Positions 51,215 through 60,008 of a stretch of DNA of 64,000 bases are shown piece after piece. The notes beneath the pieces were generated by a model. It made no database searches, had not been told where the DNA came from, and saw only the letters and a list, made by a program, of their open reading frames with translations. Each line of letters opens with the position of its first letter. Position 1 is the stretch's first letter. Origin of the DNA: Shouchella clausii (GTDB lineage: Bacteria > Bacillota > Bacilli > Bacillales > Bacillaceae_D). The stretch covers positions 3,968,001 through 4,032,000 of the forward strand of contig NZ_CP019985.1 in assembly GCF_002250115.1 (NCBI RefSeq), read 5' to 3'. The translations under genes were made by a program, and so were the position numbers.

Positions 51215-52228
51215 TTAGTCGCCAATATATTTGCTAAAAAGCGTTCTTGCACGGCTAATGTCTTCCGTTCCTTGTACAAGCACTCGCCCATCAGGAAATA
51301 GGACCAATTGTTCACCCTCTGGGAGAGAGACACGAACAAGAAAGGGCGTTTCTTTCACAGTGGCGATTGGTTGAAGCTTTGCTGCCCACTCTTTTAACTG
51401 AAACCGCGAGCCAGTCGCAATTTGTACCGTGTCTCTCCCACATAATGTTGTTTCCGCTTCTTGTTCGACTTGTAATGCCGGATATTCATGCAATTGGCAA
51501 GTCGGGCAGTCTGGTTTCGGCGCCTGAAATTGGAGCTTATGGTCATAATTGCCCCACAGATCAAATGTCTGTACAGAACGCCGTAATTGATCTGTTGCTC
51601 CGACTAAGTATTTCAGTGCCTCGACAACCTGGTAAGAGGCTACAATATCAACAACAGGGGAAATGACGCCGACTGTGTCACACGTCTCCCCCGGGGATGC
51701 ACCGCTTGTGATAAAACAGCGCAAGCATGGCGTTTTTTCAGGAACTAGGAAAGCACTCATGCCCCTGGCGCTTACAGCTCCGCCATACCCAAAAGGAATG
51801 CCTTTTTTAAAACAGGCATCATTAAGCAAAAAACGTGTTTTAAAATTATCCGTCCCATCTAATACGAGATCGATTCCCTCCATTAGCATATCCACATTTT
51901 GTATCGTTACATCTTCTACAAATGCTTCAATGTGCACCGATCCGTTCACTTTTTCTAACATTTGTTTTGCAGCGACCGCCTTTGGCAGTGCTTGTTCTAC
52001 ATCGCTTTCAGTAAACAGCATTTGCCTTTGCAAATTGCTCATTTCTACGTAATCACGATCGACAATGCGAATATGGCCAACGCCAGAACGAACCATATGG
52101 TTAGCAAGGACCGTTCCTAAGGCGCCCACGCCAACAATTAGCACATGGCTGTTTAATAGCCGTTGTTGCCCTTCCTCACCAATTCCAGAAAACAATAGCT
52201 GTCTTGAATAACGTTCTAAATGAGCCAT
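51215..52228 (-). CDS. thiF: ThiF/MoeB-family adenylyltransferase
   Basis: The 337-residue E1-like enzyme adenylates the C-terminal Gly of ThiS. It has the nucleotide loop VLIVGVGALGTVLANHMVRSG, RIVDRDYVEMSNLQRQ, DNFKTRFLLNDAC, GYGGAVSARG, a zinc site (CLRC and CPTC) and the Cys in SPGETCDTVGV. A C-terminal extension of about 80 residues lacks the rhodanese Cys. Only ThiS is seen in the window as a partner; MoaD could also be served. RBS AAGGAGG is 8 bases from ATG. It lies 9 kb from the other thi genes and has no riboswitch upstream. Confidence 0.85.
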   Translation of the reverse strand: MAHLERYSRQLLFSGIGEEGQQRLLNSHVLIVGVGALGTVLANHMVRSGVGHIRIVDRDYVEMSNLQRQMLFTESDVEQALPKAVAAKQMLEKVNGSVHIEAFVEDVTIQNVDMLMEGIDLVLDGTDNFKTRFLLNDACFKKGIPFGYGGAVSARGMSAFLVPEKTPCLRCFITSGASPGETCDTVGVISPVVDIVASYQVVEALKYLVGATDQLRRSVQTFDLWGNYDHKLQFQAPKPDCPTCQLHEYPALQVEQEAETTLCGRDTVQIATGSRFQLKEWAAKLQPIATVKETPFLVRVSLPEGEQLVLFPDGRVLVQGTEDISRARTLFSKYIGD

Positions 52229-52282
52229 AAGCGTTTCCTCCTTGTTCCACCAATTGTATTAAAAATAGTCGCAACTACCCCG

Positions 52283-53083
52283 TTATCGCCCAATCAATGC
52301 GACTGCTAAAACGCCAAGCACCGCTCCTGTAAACGTGCAAATAAAATTGATGGTGTCGTTTGTTGCTAAACGGTACCCTTTTATCTTTTCTGTTTTCTCT
52401 CCACAGTGGTTTGGTCTTTCTGTCTCTAACCCGCAAACAGGGCAACGGTACAACACTTGAATGGCAGCACCAAAAAGAGAATCAGCTAAATTGGCGAGAA
52501 AGCCGATTGCTGAATAGACTAGTAACCAAATATGGCTCAATGGCGTATATCTCCACCATAATAAAATGGCCGTTGCTGCGACAAGAAAACTGCCTGCAAA
52601 AGCGGCTGCCATACCAAGCGCAGATACAGCTCCTGATACGCCGGGAGAAACGCGCTTCAAAGTCAATAGATGGATCGGTTTCTCTCTGCTATATTTTCCA
52701 AGCTCTGATGCCCAAGTATCGGCAGTGGCGCCAGCTAAACTGCCAATAAATCCAGCAAAGGCAAAGGCAGCATAGCCAGGAAACAACCAAGCCAACAACG
52801 AGCAAAGACCCGCAACACCACCATTTGCCAATACTTGCCAGGCATCACGAGCGCCGTGTTTGGCAACCACATCGACATCCACTTTTGAAGAGTCTAGACG
52901 ACCCCATACAATTGAGCTGCCAAAGAAAACGGCAATCACCACTAACCCCCCTACACCGACGCCCGCTATTGTCAGCCACCCAACAACACACGCGGCCCAC
53001 ATGCCAGAAGCGGTCAGTTTGTCCAGCTTGTATAAAAGGAGTGCCGCTATCCCAATCCCAACATAAGCCAAAAGGGAGATCAT
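52283..53083 (-). CDS. DUF92 family membrane protein
   Basis: The 266-residue protein has about six helices and DUF92 segments: DKLTASGMWAACVVGWLTIA, GSLAGATADTWASELGKYS, LKRVSPGVSGAVS and NLADSLFGAAIQ, plus a Cys cluster CPVCGLETERPNHCG that is probably a metal site. The family includes plant VTE6, a phytyl-phosphate kinase, so prenyl-phosphate kinase activity is possible. Its start overlaps the yqgN stop by 4 bases, so it is coupled. Confidence 0.82.
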   Translation of the reverse strand: MISLLAYVGIGIAALLLYKLDKLTASGMWAACVVGWLTIAGVGVGGLVVIAVFFGSSIVWGRLDSSKVDVDVVAKHGARDAWQVLANGGVAGLCSLLAWLFPGYAAFAFAGFIGSLAGATADTWASELGKYSREKPIHLLTLKRVSPGVSGAVSALGMAAAFAGSFLVAATAILLWWRYTPLSHIWLLVYSAIGFLANLADSLFGAAIQVLYRCPVCGLETERPNHCGEKTEKIKGYRLATNDTINFICTFTGAVLGVLAVALIGR

Positions 53084-53643
53084 GAAGCATCAATCCTGTC
53101 GTCAGAGATGATCTTGTCAACCAGAACATCATGGGGTTCCGTTGGCAAATCAGAAAACAGTTGTTCACGAAAACATAACGCAACTGTTAAACCTGAACAG
53201 CTTGGCAAAAAACGATCATAAAAACCCCCGCCTAAACCAAGTCGTTTTCCCGTCTTTGTAAACGCCACACCTGGGACAACAATGAGTTCTAGCTCATCAG
53301 GACGAGCGAGGCACGATTCATTTGGTTTCGGCTCGAACAGGCCATACTTGTTTTCTACCAATTCATCAGTAGAGGTTATGTAAAAGAACGCCATTGTCCG
53401 CTCTTTCATGTTGATACGCGGCAAGGCCACTTTTTTATTCTCAGCTAATGCGCCAGCAATCAATGGCGCTGTCTCTACTTCCGGAAAGCGAGAGACCGTT
53501 AGGGCAATGGTTTTTGCCTGTTTCCAATCATCCTGTTGCATGAACAAATCGGCAAGCTCGGTTGAACGTTGCTTATACACATGCGCTGGCAACATGTTCA
53601 ACTGTTTAGAGACGTCATTTCGAATGTTCTGTTTACTACGCAT
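53080..53643 (-). CDS. yqgN: 5-formyltetrahydrofolate cyclo-ligase
   Basis: The 187-residue protein reconverts 5-formyl-THF to 5,10-methenyl-THF with ATP. It has RNDVSKQLNMLP, ALTVSRFPEVETAP, IVVPGVAFTKTGKRLGLGGGFYDRFL (nucleotide loop) and LPTEPHDVLVDKIIS. It keeps the B. subtilis rpmG-yqgN neighbourhood. Confidence 0.9.
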   Translation of the reverse strand: MRSKQNIRNDVSKQLNMLPAHVYKQRSTELADLFMQQDDWKQAKTIALTVSRFPEVETAPLIAGALAENKKVALPRINMKERTMAFFYITSTDELVENKYGLFEPKPNESCLARPDELELIVVPGVAFTKTGKRLGLGGGFYDRFLPSCSGLTVALCFREQLFSDLPTEPHDVLVDKIISDDRIDAS

Positions 53644-53683
53644 ATCGGCATCACTCCAAGTATCATGGTCACGGCAAAAAAAT

Positions 53684-53706
53684 AAGCAGCGGATGACCGG
53701 CTGCTT
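53684..53706 (-). terminator. Terminator after rpmG
   Basis: AAGCAGC and GCTGCTT pair around a 9-base loop, followed on the minus strand by ATTTTTTT. It overlaps the rpmG stop codon by two bases. Confidence 0.8.
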
Positions 53707-53854
53707 ACTTTGTTTCGCGATGAAGTGTGTGGCGCTTTAAACGCGGGCTATATTTCTTAAGTTCAATACGCTCTGGATTTGTGCGCTTGTTTTTTGTAGT
53801 GATATAATTGCGATCACCCGTCTCCGTACAAGCAAGTGTAACTTGAACACGCAT
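53705..53854 (-). CDS. rpmG: 50S ribosomal protein L33
   Basis: The 49-residue protein begins [20 protein letters not shown] and ends RHTLHRETK, with [18 protein letters not shown] between. These are the L33 landmarks. It has a single Cys, so it is the zinc-free type that replaces the CxxC form when zinc is low. GGAGGGAT lies upstream of ATG 53854. It lies in a different frame from a longer spurious open frame at the same place. Confidence 0.92.
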   Translation of the reverse strand: MRVQVTLACTETGDRNYITTKNKRTNPERIELKKYSPRLKRHTLHRETK

Positions 53855-53928
53855 CTGTTATCCCTCCAAACTCGTCCTACATACTCAGCTATGATAGCAA
53901 ATTCCATCATAATTTGCAAGCTTCGATT

Positions 53929-54621
53929 TCATTGCCCATAAGCGGCCTGCAGCCTTTTATGGGATTGATTTAACGCTTCCAAGCTTCGGGAAGAAAGCAT
54001 CCAGGCATGGCCTTTTACGCTTGCTTGAGAAGCGAGGACACAACTCGCAGCCAACACGCTTTCTAAGCTCGTAGCTGAAAATGGCGAAAAAAACAATTTT
54101 CCTTCTTGAGAATTCCAGTTTTTCTTTAAGCTTCCGGCTCCTGGCTGAATAAAAGCCGCGTCACGCATCGTCAAGGAAAACAGCGAAAATTGATTCTCTG
54201 CGTGATGGATGAGCGCTTTATCTTGAGGGGAATAAAAAGCAATGCCTTGCGACTGCACTAAAGGCAAATGGTGGAACAACAATTTCACCTGTTTGGCGTC
54301 GGTGCCCTGGTTTTGGATTCTTACTTCTCTCAAGCAGCCAAGGCGATCTGGCGATTCACGATCAATGATCGTTACAAGTACATTCCATCCTTTATGAAAT
54401 GCTTGGCTCATAATCGATAACGCGGTTTTAGAAAATGCAGCTTGAACGCTCCAATCGCCGTCCCCCACCCAAGAGGTCTTGCCATCCTGCCAAAGCCCAA
54501 TACGCGAGAGTGCTTGTTGGCCTTCACATAGCTTCAACCTAGCATGAATGTCTACATAAAAAGATGCTTTTGTAGCGGAGTCCGTATTTAATTCTCGCGA
54601 AAAGTCTGGCAAAACGTACAT
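53929..54621 (-). CDS. Hypothetical protein, glycosidase N-domain-like
   Basis: The 230-residue soluble protein (MYVLPDFSRELNTDS) is rich in beta segments. It has the REVRIQNQGTDAKQVKLLFHHLPL and GIAFYSPQDKALIHH parts that recall the N-terminal beta-sandwich of glucoamylase-like (GH15) enzymes, but no catalytic domain follows. The resemblance is weak. No signal peptide is present. RBS GAGAG is near ATG. Function unknown. Confidence 0.6.
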   Translation of the reverse strand: MYVLPDFSRELNTDSATKASFYVDIHARLKLCEGQQALSRIGLWQDGKTSWVGDGDWSVQAAFSKTALSIMSQAFHKGWNVLVTIIDRESPDRLGCLREVRIQNQGTDAKQVKLLFHHLPLVQSQGIAFYSPQDKALIHHAENQFSLFSLTMRDAAFIQPGAGSLKKNWNSQEGKLFFSPFSATSLESVLAASCVLASQASVKGHAWMLSSRSLEALNQSHKRLQAAYGQ

Positions 54622-55226
54622 CGAATCTCTCCTTTATTCAGCTCATTTTTTTGTGAACATGCACGATTGTAAATTTCATTTTCAAAAAACTACCCAAACA
54701 GAAACAACATTTTAAATTTGCAAAAATTAATCCCGGTGAACGTCCATAATAATGCTCGTTTGTTGCAAACTCCCCATCCGCCTAGGTTCCTTCGGTGCTA
54801 GGCGAATTCGGCTTGTTATGCCTATATTCTTCCAGCCTCTAGCCTACTGCTGCTTTGTCTTATATACAGCCGTTTGGCTTATGTAAAGCTTGCATCCCAC
54901 ACGACTTTAAATAGCAGTAACAATCCCACACAGCATAACGACAAATCGTTTCGCCTAATAAAAGCTCTACTAACAGCATACCCCTTCTTTTAGCATCCTA
55001 CAAGAAGTGCAAATTGTATAATTTTGTAGAACCAATTCCCTAGTTGCAGCAAGTATTTCCCTTTCTCTTTAGCCTGTTATCATAGCCATTACCTGGAATC
55101 ATGTCTGATTTTGTCAAAAATCACCGCATCGTGCCATAAATTTAAGATTTTGAAATGAAAAATCAGCGATTTCATGTATAATAATAGGATGTAACACAGT
55201 TGATAAAGTAGGAGGGTACGTTTTCA
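54622..55226. other. 605-bp intergenic region
   Basis: No convincing gene is present. A strong hairpin CGCCTAG with CTAGGCG around a 12-base loop stands at about 54779-54805. A TATAAT-like -10 (55178-55183) precedes the plus-strand gene at 55227. A 39-codon Cys-rich frame on the minus strand lacks a proper ribosome-binding site. In B. subtilis this interval near yqzC/yqzD holds the pst operon, which is absent here. Confidence 0.5.
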
Positions 55227-55610
55227 ATGGAATGGACATTGGCCATTTTACTCGTAGTTGCGATTGCCTTGCTTGTGCTTTCGTTTTTCAAAGCCGAAAA
55301 ACCATCGAAAGTGGACGAGCAAATCGAGCAGCTTTCCATTTCGTTTATGCAAGAGCTGCATCAGCTAAAGAACCAAATTCGCGATATGGAACTCGACGCT
55401 GAAATCGCTGCACATGAGCCAGGAGCGCAAGCGCGATCATCATCGCATCAAAAATTGCTTAGAGAAATTCTTGATCTGCATAAACGCGGCTATTCAGTTG
55501 AAGGCATTGCAATCGAAACAGAGCTCGAAACCCATGAAGTAGAGCGCCTGTTGGCCCCGTACGTTTACAATGGCACAAAAGAAAGAAAGAAGGCTGCAAA
55601 TGAGTCCTAA
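55227..55610 (+). CDS. Membrane-anchored coiled-coil and HTH-like protein (YqzD-like)
   Basis: An N-terminal helix (TLAILLVVAIALLVLSFF) is followed by a coiled coil (about 30-65). After that, the HTH-like segment REILDLHKRGYSVEGIAIE, followed by TELETHEVERLL, resembles DUF2802 sigma-like helices. Function is unknown; B. subtilis YqzD is the best positional match. AGGAGG precedes ATG by about 12 bases. The stop overlaps the next gene by 11 bases, so they are one operon. Confidence 0.7.
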   Translation: MEWTLAILLVVAIALLVLSFFKAEKPSKVDEQIEQLSISFMQELHQLKNQIRDMELDAEIAAHEPGAQARSSSHQKLLREILDLHKRGYSVEGIAIETELETHEVERLLAPYVYNGTKERKKAANES

Positions 55611-56076
55611 ATCATTGCGCAGTTTTGCTTGTGGCTTGCTTGTAGCTGCTGTGGCGCTTGGCGCAGTATACTTTATCCAGGGAGACGGGGCCTCTTCCGC
55701 TGCTGCACCAGAACTCACTGAAGATGAGATGAAGCAATCACTCGCAGACGCTGGCTATGTCATCGAACAACAAGACACATGGAATCAGATGGAAAGCGAT
55801 TTACAAGAAGCACAAGCTGCCTTAGAAGAAGCAAATCAAAACGAAGATGGGGATAGCGAAGAGAGAATTGTTTACAGAACCATTCTTCATGTTCAATCGG
55901 GAATGACAAGCATTGACGTCGGCCAAATGCTTGAAGAGGCAGGCATTGTAGACAACGCCCATGACTTTTTTGATGCCGTTGACGAACGTGGCTTATCAGG
56001 TGAGCTAAAACCGCAAGTCACCGGGGAATTAACGAGTGAAATGAGCATGGACGAAATCTTAGATGAATTGTTCTAA
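55600..56076 (+). CDS. YqzC-like membrane protein with LysM/MltG-like end
   Basis: A single N-terminal helix (SFACGLLVAAVALGAVYFI) is followed by an acidic linker (SLADAGYVIEQQD and a Glu-rich coiled coil). The C-terminal domain (about 100-158) with ILHVQSGMTSIDVGQMLEEAGIV and EILDELF resembles the YceG/MltG N-terminal part. Function unknown. ATG at 55600 overlaps the upstream gene, with AAGAAGG as ribosome-binding site. Confidence 0.72.
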   Translation: MSPKSLRSFACGLLVAAVALGAVYFIQGDGASSAAAPELTEDEMKQSLADAGYVIEQQDTWNQMESDLQEAQAALEEANQNEDGDSEERIVYRTILHVQSGMTSIDVGQMLEEAGIVDNAHDFFDAVDERGLSGELKPQVTGELTSEMSMDEILDELF

Positions 56077-56133
56077 ATACAGTATTCGACGCTTACTACA
56101 TTCATTCCTCTTTATTTAGCAAATTTCTTATAT

Positions 56134-56170
56134 AAAAGGCCAGCGAGCTCTATCTGCTCGCTGGCCTTTT
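56134..56170. terminator. Bidirectional terminator
   Basis: AAAAGGCCAGCGAGC and GCTCGCTGGCCTTTT form a 15-bp stem around a 7-base loop. It serves the yqzC-like gene and the converging pbpA. Confidence 0.92.
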
Positions 56171-56172
56171 AT

Positions 56173-58278
56173 TTACTCATTCTCAAACAAATCAACTTCG
56201 TCCATGACTGAATCGACTGATTTAGGGCCATCTCGGTTCTCCTGTAAATCAAAGTAGTCATTGACTAAGTCTTGGGCAATGCCTTGGGCAATTTTATACG
56301 ATGTCCCCCTTGGAATTTGCACTTTTGGAGCGATGACAGCAAAAGCGATTTCTGGGTCGTCATAAGGAGCATAGCCAATAAAGCTTTGGTTGTTTCCGTT
56401 TAAAACTTGGCGGTTATCCCCTTCGCCAATCGCTACGGAAATCTCTGCTGTCCCAGTCTTGGCGGCAATCGGCACATCCGTTTTTATTGAACTAGCTGTA
56501 CCGCGACTGCCTGTCACAACACGGCGGAAGCCGTTTTGCACCACGTCAAGCTTGTCTTTAGACATGTCGACTTCATTAAGCACTTCAGGCGCAAATTCTT
56601 TCACAACGGTCGCTTCTTCTCCATTAATAGAAGGCTCCAATATTTCTTTGACAAGACGAGGGCGCATGCGCACACCATCATTGGCAATCGTGCTCGCGTA
56701 TTGGCCAACCTGCAACGTTGTATAAGTGTCGAATTGGCCGATCATAAAGTCAAGTGAAGCCCCTGGCTCTTGTGGAACGCCGGTAATACCTGTTACTTCA
56801 TGGGGAAGGTCAATTCCCGTTTGAGTCCCTAAGCCAAATTGGCTGAAATAATAACGTGAACGCTCTAACACATCATTGGCGACGGACAGGCCAAACAAGC
56901 TACGTTGGCTTTGGGGGATGTTGGCGTTGTACGTATAGTTGCCCATTCGCATCGCTATTTCAAACATATAGACGTTCGATGACCGTTCTAGCGCCGTGCC
57001 CATATTGACAGGCCCCATAGTGGACACCGATTTTTTCTCAGGTGTGCCATTAAAATGCAACGGCCTGTCATTGACAACTGTATCAGGGGAGACAACTCCC
57101 TCTTGCATGCCGGTTAACACGGATGCCCCTTTGACGACAGAGCCAAACTCAAACGCATTGTTCACAGCTCCTGTTGGGTGCACATAGCTTTCATCTTCTC
57201 CGGCAGGATCGACAAAACCGCTAATCGCTAATATTTCACCTGTTTTTGGATTCATCACAATTGCATAGGCGCTGCCTTCTTGCTGCTGCAAGTAGTAGCC
57301 GCGGTTTTTCATGACATGTTTTTCTACCGCTTCATCAAGCAGTTGTTGGTACTCCATATCAACGCTTAATACTAAGTCATTGCCACGGCTGCCAAGTGTT
57401 TCTTCGACGACGCTTTCCGCTTCCTCGCCGCCAGTCCGTGTCGATGTCCGCGAAATTTCTGCTTTTGTGCCACGGAGCACATTTTCATATTGAAGCTCCA
57501 AGTAGCTGTTGCCGACAAGATCAGAGCGGGCATAGCCGTTTGCCAAATAATCATCGACTTTTTCTGATTGGATTGACCCGACACTGCCATACAATTGCCG
57601 CAACGTGTCGCCATATACGTACTCCCTCGTCGCATCCCGCTGCAAGTCGATGTTCGGCAGCTTGTCCAAGTGCTCACTTAACACGTGGGCTTCCTCTTCC
57701 GTAATCGATTGTTTGATTCGTTGCGGCGTTCCGCTAGTACCGCGGAGCATATGTGTAAAAATCGCAATGACTTGTTCTTCTTCTTTCGAATAGCCATCAA
57801 CCATCTCTTCATTAATTTCATCTATAATCGTTTGGTACTCGTCTTTATCGTCGACTTTTTTTCCTTCGATTAACGCTTTCCGCTCTTCTTCGCTATGAGT
57901 GACATACCAATATTCTTGTTTGTCGCGAAAACGGAGATTCTCCGTGTCGACTTCGATGAAATCAGACAGCTTTTTCGCTAATTCAAGAATCTCTTCCGCT
58001 TTTTGGTTCCCTGGATTGGTGTAAGTGACAGACAACTCCATCGAGTTGTCGACCACCACATTGCCGTAGCGATCATACATCAGTCCACGGGGCGCGTCGA
58101 TACGGGCCGTTTGGTTCGATACATGTGTTAACTCTTCTTCGTAAGATTCGCCTTGGACTATTTGCACCATGCCGAGACGCAAAATCAATGCAGAAAACAA
58201 CAAAAACACGCCAAGAAACAAAATATTTAGCCTGGCAGATACTTGGCCGCGCGCTTTGTTTTTTTTCTCAGCCATCAT
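56173..58278 (-). CDS. pbpA: Class B penicillin-binding protein PBP2A (YqgF)
   Basis: The 701-residue transpeptidase needed for cell elongation has an N-terminal membrane helix (18-38) and a dimerisation domain containing RIDAPRGLMYDRYGNVV. The catalytic domain has Ser380 in GSVVKG (SxxK), SSN in ALERSSNVYMFE and AAKTGTAEI (KTG). It works with RodA on the lateral wall. ATG at 58278 follows GGAGGGG. The 5' side has a long leader with its own promoter and a terminator. It keeps the sodA-yqgE-pbpA order of B. subtilis. Confidence 0.93.
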   Translation of the reverse strand: MMAEKKNKARGQVSARLNILFLGVFLLFSALILRLGMVQIVQGESYEEELTHVSNQTARIDAPRGLMYDRYGNVVVDNSMELSVTYTNPGNQKAEEILELAKKLSDFIEVDTENLRFRDKQEYWYVTHSEEERKALIEGKKVDDKDEYQTIIDEINEEMVDGYSKEEEQVIAIFTHMLRGTSGTPQRIKQSITEEEAHVLSEHLDKLPNIDLQRDATREYVYGDTLRQLYGSVGSIQSEKVDDYLANGYARSDLVGNSYLELQYENVLRGTKAEISRTSTRTGGEEAESVVEETLGSRGNDLVLSVDMEYQQLLDEAVEKHVMKNRGYYLQQQEGSAYAIVMNPKTGEILAISGFVDPAGEDESYVHPTGAVNNAFEFGSVVKGASVLTGMQEGVVSPDTVVNDRPLHFNGTPEKKSVSTMGPVNMGTALERSSNVYMFEIAMRMGNYTYNANIPQSQRSLFGLSVANDVLERSRYYFSQFGLGTQTGIDLPHEVTGITGVPQEPGASLDFMIGQFDTYTTLQVGQYASTIANDGVRMRPRLVKEILEPSINGEEATVVKEFAPEVLNEVDMSKDKLDVVQNGFRRVVTGSRGTASSIKTDVPIAAKTGTAEISVAIGEGDNRQVLNGNNQSFIGYAPYDDPEIAFAVIAPKVQIPRGTSYKIAQGIAQDLVNDYFDLQENRDGPKSVDSVMDEVDLFENE

Positions 58279-58331
58279 TTCCCCTCCATCATCATTTATG
58301 TATCGCCTAACAGCTTATAAATTTCCAACAC

Positions 58332-58362
58332 AAAAAGACACCCGGCAAGCGGATGTCTTTTC
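58332..58362 (-). terminator. Terminator ending the pbpA-upstream RNA
   Basis: GACATCC and GGGTGTC pair on the minus strand around GCTTGCC, then TTTTTGTG. It lies about 55 bases before the pbpA start codon. Confidence 0.75.
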
Positions 58363-58548
58363 TTCTCTTTACCCGCGGGTGCCGTTAGCAGTAAATGTTT
58401 CATGAACCTACTCTCGCAGGTGGGTGTTCGCAGTTCACGTTCCGAAGTCCGAACCAGTCGGCATGACGTAGAGTCAATCATATAGAACTCCCTTTTTTAC
58501 ATTCAAGGTTCGAAACATAAAAAAGCACACGAACATAGCAGGCAATTC
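58340..58548 (-). ncRNA. Candidate structured RNA or leader upstream of pbpA
   Basis: A consensus promoter at 58555-58583 and a terminator at 58332-58362 define a transcript of about 210 nt. It has no good coding frame. Internal stems include TGCCG with CGGCA as a closing pair and GTGAAC with GTTCAT around an arm rich in CCTGCGAGAGTAGG. It may be a free small RNA or a leader that sets read-through into pbpA, since no separate promoter is visible between the terminator and pbpA. No Rfam family is recognised with confidence. Confidence 0.55.
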
Positions 58549-58554
58549 TTGTCT

Positions 58555-58583
58555 ATTATAATATGGACGACACAATCTGTCAA
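58555..58583 (-). promoter_or_regulatory. Consensus sigma-A promoter for the pbpA-upstream RNA
   Basis: On the minus strand TTGACA, exactly 17 bases, then TATAAT. Both boxes match the consensus in full. It lies just downstream of the yqgE stop. Confidence 0.9.
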
Positions 58584-58597
58584 AGGCCGAGAAAAAG

Positions 58598-59890
58598 TTA
58601 CACCGAGCCTCCAGCGCTATTTTCCCCGTCTGGGTCCCCTGCATACTGAACATGGCTAGGTTCAGGATCTTGGGGGCTTAACTGAATGTTTCGCACAAAA
58701 AAATAGATCCATAAATGACCTGAACCGACAAGAAGCAATACGGCTGGAATCGCCTGTTTTTCTGGAAATAAGCTAATCGCAGCAATAAATAAAAGAATCG
58801 ATAACATTCTCCCTGTATTTAACACACATTCACGGACGATGATATACTCAACCCGCAATTCCGCTGCATTGTACGAACGGCCAATTACATCGTACGTAAG
58901 CGAAATATATGGGATGAGCAGCAATGGATAGGCGATGGAAATAAACACCCCATACGTGATGAGTTTAGCAAAGCTTAAGTGAAACAGAAGGATGAAGATC
59001 GCTCCATATAAGATGCAACCGCCTACTAATATGGCCCGCTTTCGGAAAGCGCGCTTTAACAGCCGGGCTGCTAAATAATATACCACCAACTGTACACTGG
59101 AAGTGACCAGCCCATATGTGCCAAGAGCAAGCTCGTTGCCAGTTGTCACGTATACCCATACGACGATGACAAATGCAAACGTCCCTTCTCGAAAACCTTG
59201 GAATAAATGGGCACAAAGTATCCTCGCCCAATCTTTGTTTCGGCGTCGTTCTTTCAATACTTCTCTTAATTGCAGCTTTCCTTTCGCATGCCGTTTGGAA
59301 AGCCACATTGTTAAAACGACACCGATAAGAAATAGCGTCAGCGAACAGGCAAAAATGAGGAAATACCCGCGGTAACCAGTCATCCTCGTAATGATAAACC
59401 CAGCCAGCAGTGGGCCTGTCATCCCAGCAAAAGAGGTTAGCAGTCCTAAAAAGCCGTTAAAAAAGTCGCGTGTATCCGGCTCTGTTACTTCAAACGTCAG
59501 CACATTAAATGCAAGCCAATAACAACCAGCGCCAGCACCAAGCAACGCACCAAGCAAAAGCAAATAATCCGCGGCATGTGACCCGGCTAGAAGCACCGTG
59601 ATGTAGAAAAGCGACATAATGCTTACGCCTAGGCGCAAAATAAACACGCGGTCGATTCTTTTCGTTAGCTTCCCTGCAAGGATAAAGGCGAGTGGCTGCA
59701 ACATGACAGACATTAAATTGTATAAAGCGAGGTCCATAAATTTCCCAGACTGTTTCCACAAGAATATATTTACAAATGTATTGGAAAGCGCCACACTTAG
59801 TGCATAAAGGCCGCCAATGACAAGGAGCAATTTCAAATCTTTTGATGCTTCTACATGGCCGAACACTTTATCTGCCAATTTCTTTTGCAT
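58598..59890 (-). CDS. yqgE: MFS transporter (YqgE)
   Basis: The 430-residue protein has 12 membrane helices. MFS landmarks are the early loop AGKLTKRIDRVFILRLG between helices 2 and 3, and long basic inner loops (WLSKRHAKGKLQLREVLKERR). Substrate unknown. It keeps the B. subtilis position between sodA and pbpA. ATG at 59890 with GGTGGTGAGG upstream. Confidence 0.85.
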   Translation of the reverse strand: MQKKLADKVFGHVEASKDLKLLLVIGGLYALSVALSNTFVNIFLWKQSGKFMDLALYNLMSVMLQPLAFILAGKLTKRIDRVFILRLGVSIMSLFYITVLLAGSHAADYLLLLGALLGAGAGCYWLAFNVLTFEVTEPDTRDFFNGFLGLLTSFAGMTGPLLAGFIITRMTGYRGYFLIFACSLTLFLIGVVLTMWLSKRHAKGKLQLREVLKERRRNKDWARILCAHLFQGFREGTFAFVIVVWVYVTTGNELALGTYGLVTSSVQLVVYYLAARLLKRAFRKRAILVGGCILYGAIFILLFHLSFAKLITYGVFISIAYPLLLIPYISLTYDVIGRSYNAAELRVEYIIVRECVLNTGRMLSILLFIAAISLFPEKQAIPAVLLLVGSGHLWIYFFVRNIQLSPQDPEPSHVQYAGDPDGENSAGGSV

Positions 59891-59968
59891 GACCTCACCA
59901 CCTTAATCGGTAGTGTGATCTGTTTTATTTCCTGCTATGCACGTTTTTAAGCCTTTGCCCAATGAAAA

Positions 59969-59995
59969 AGCCGCAAAGCGAAATGCTTCACGGCT
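59969..59995 (-). terminator. Terminator after sodA
   Basis: AGCCGTGAAGC and GCTTTGCGGCT pair around ATTTC (one internal mismatch pair), followed by TTTTTC on the minus strand. Confidence 0.75.
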
Positions 59996-60008
59996 CGTTG
60001 GCATTTAT

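Noticed and set aside
53737-53919. 60-codon frame overlapping rpmG
   Set aside because: The overlapping 49-codon frame is an unmistakable L33; the longer frame is its shadow.
54880-55010. 39-codon Cys-rich minus-strand frame starting MLLVELLLGE
   Set aside because: The possible Shine-Dalgarno is one base from the ATG, and nothing about the composition or context supports a gene.
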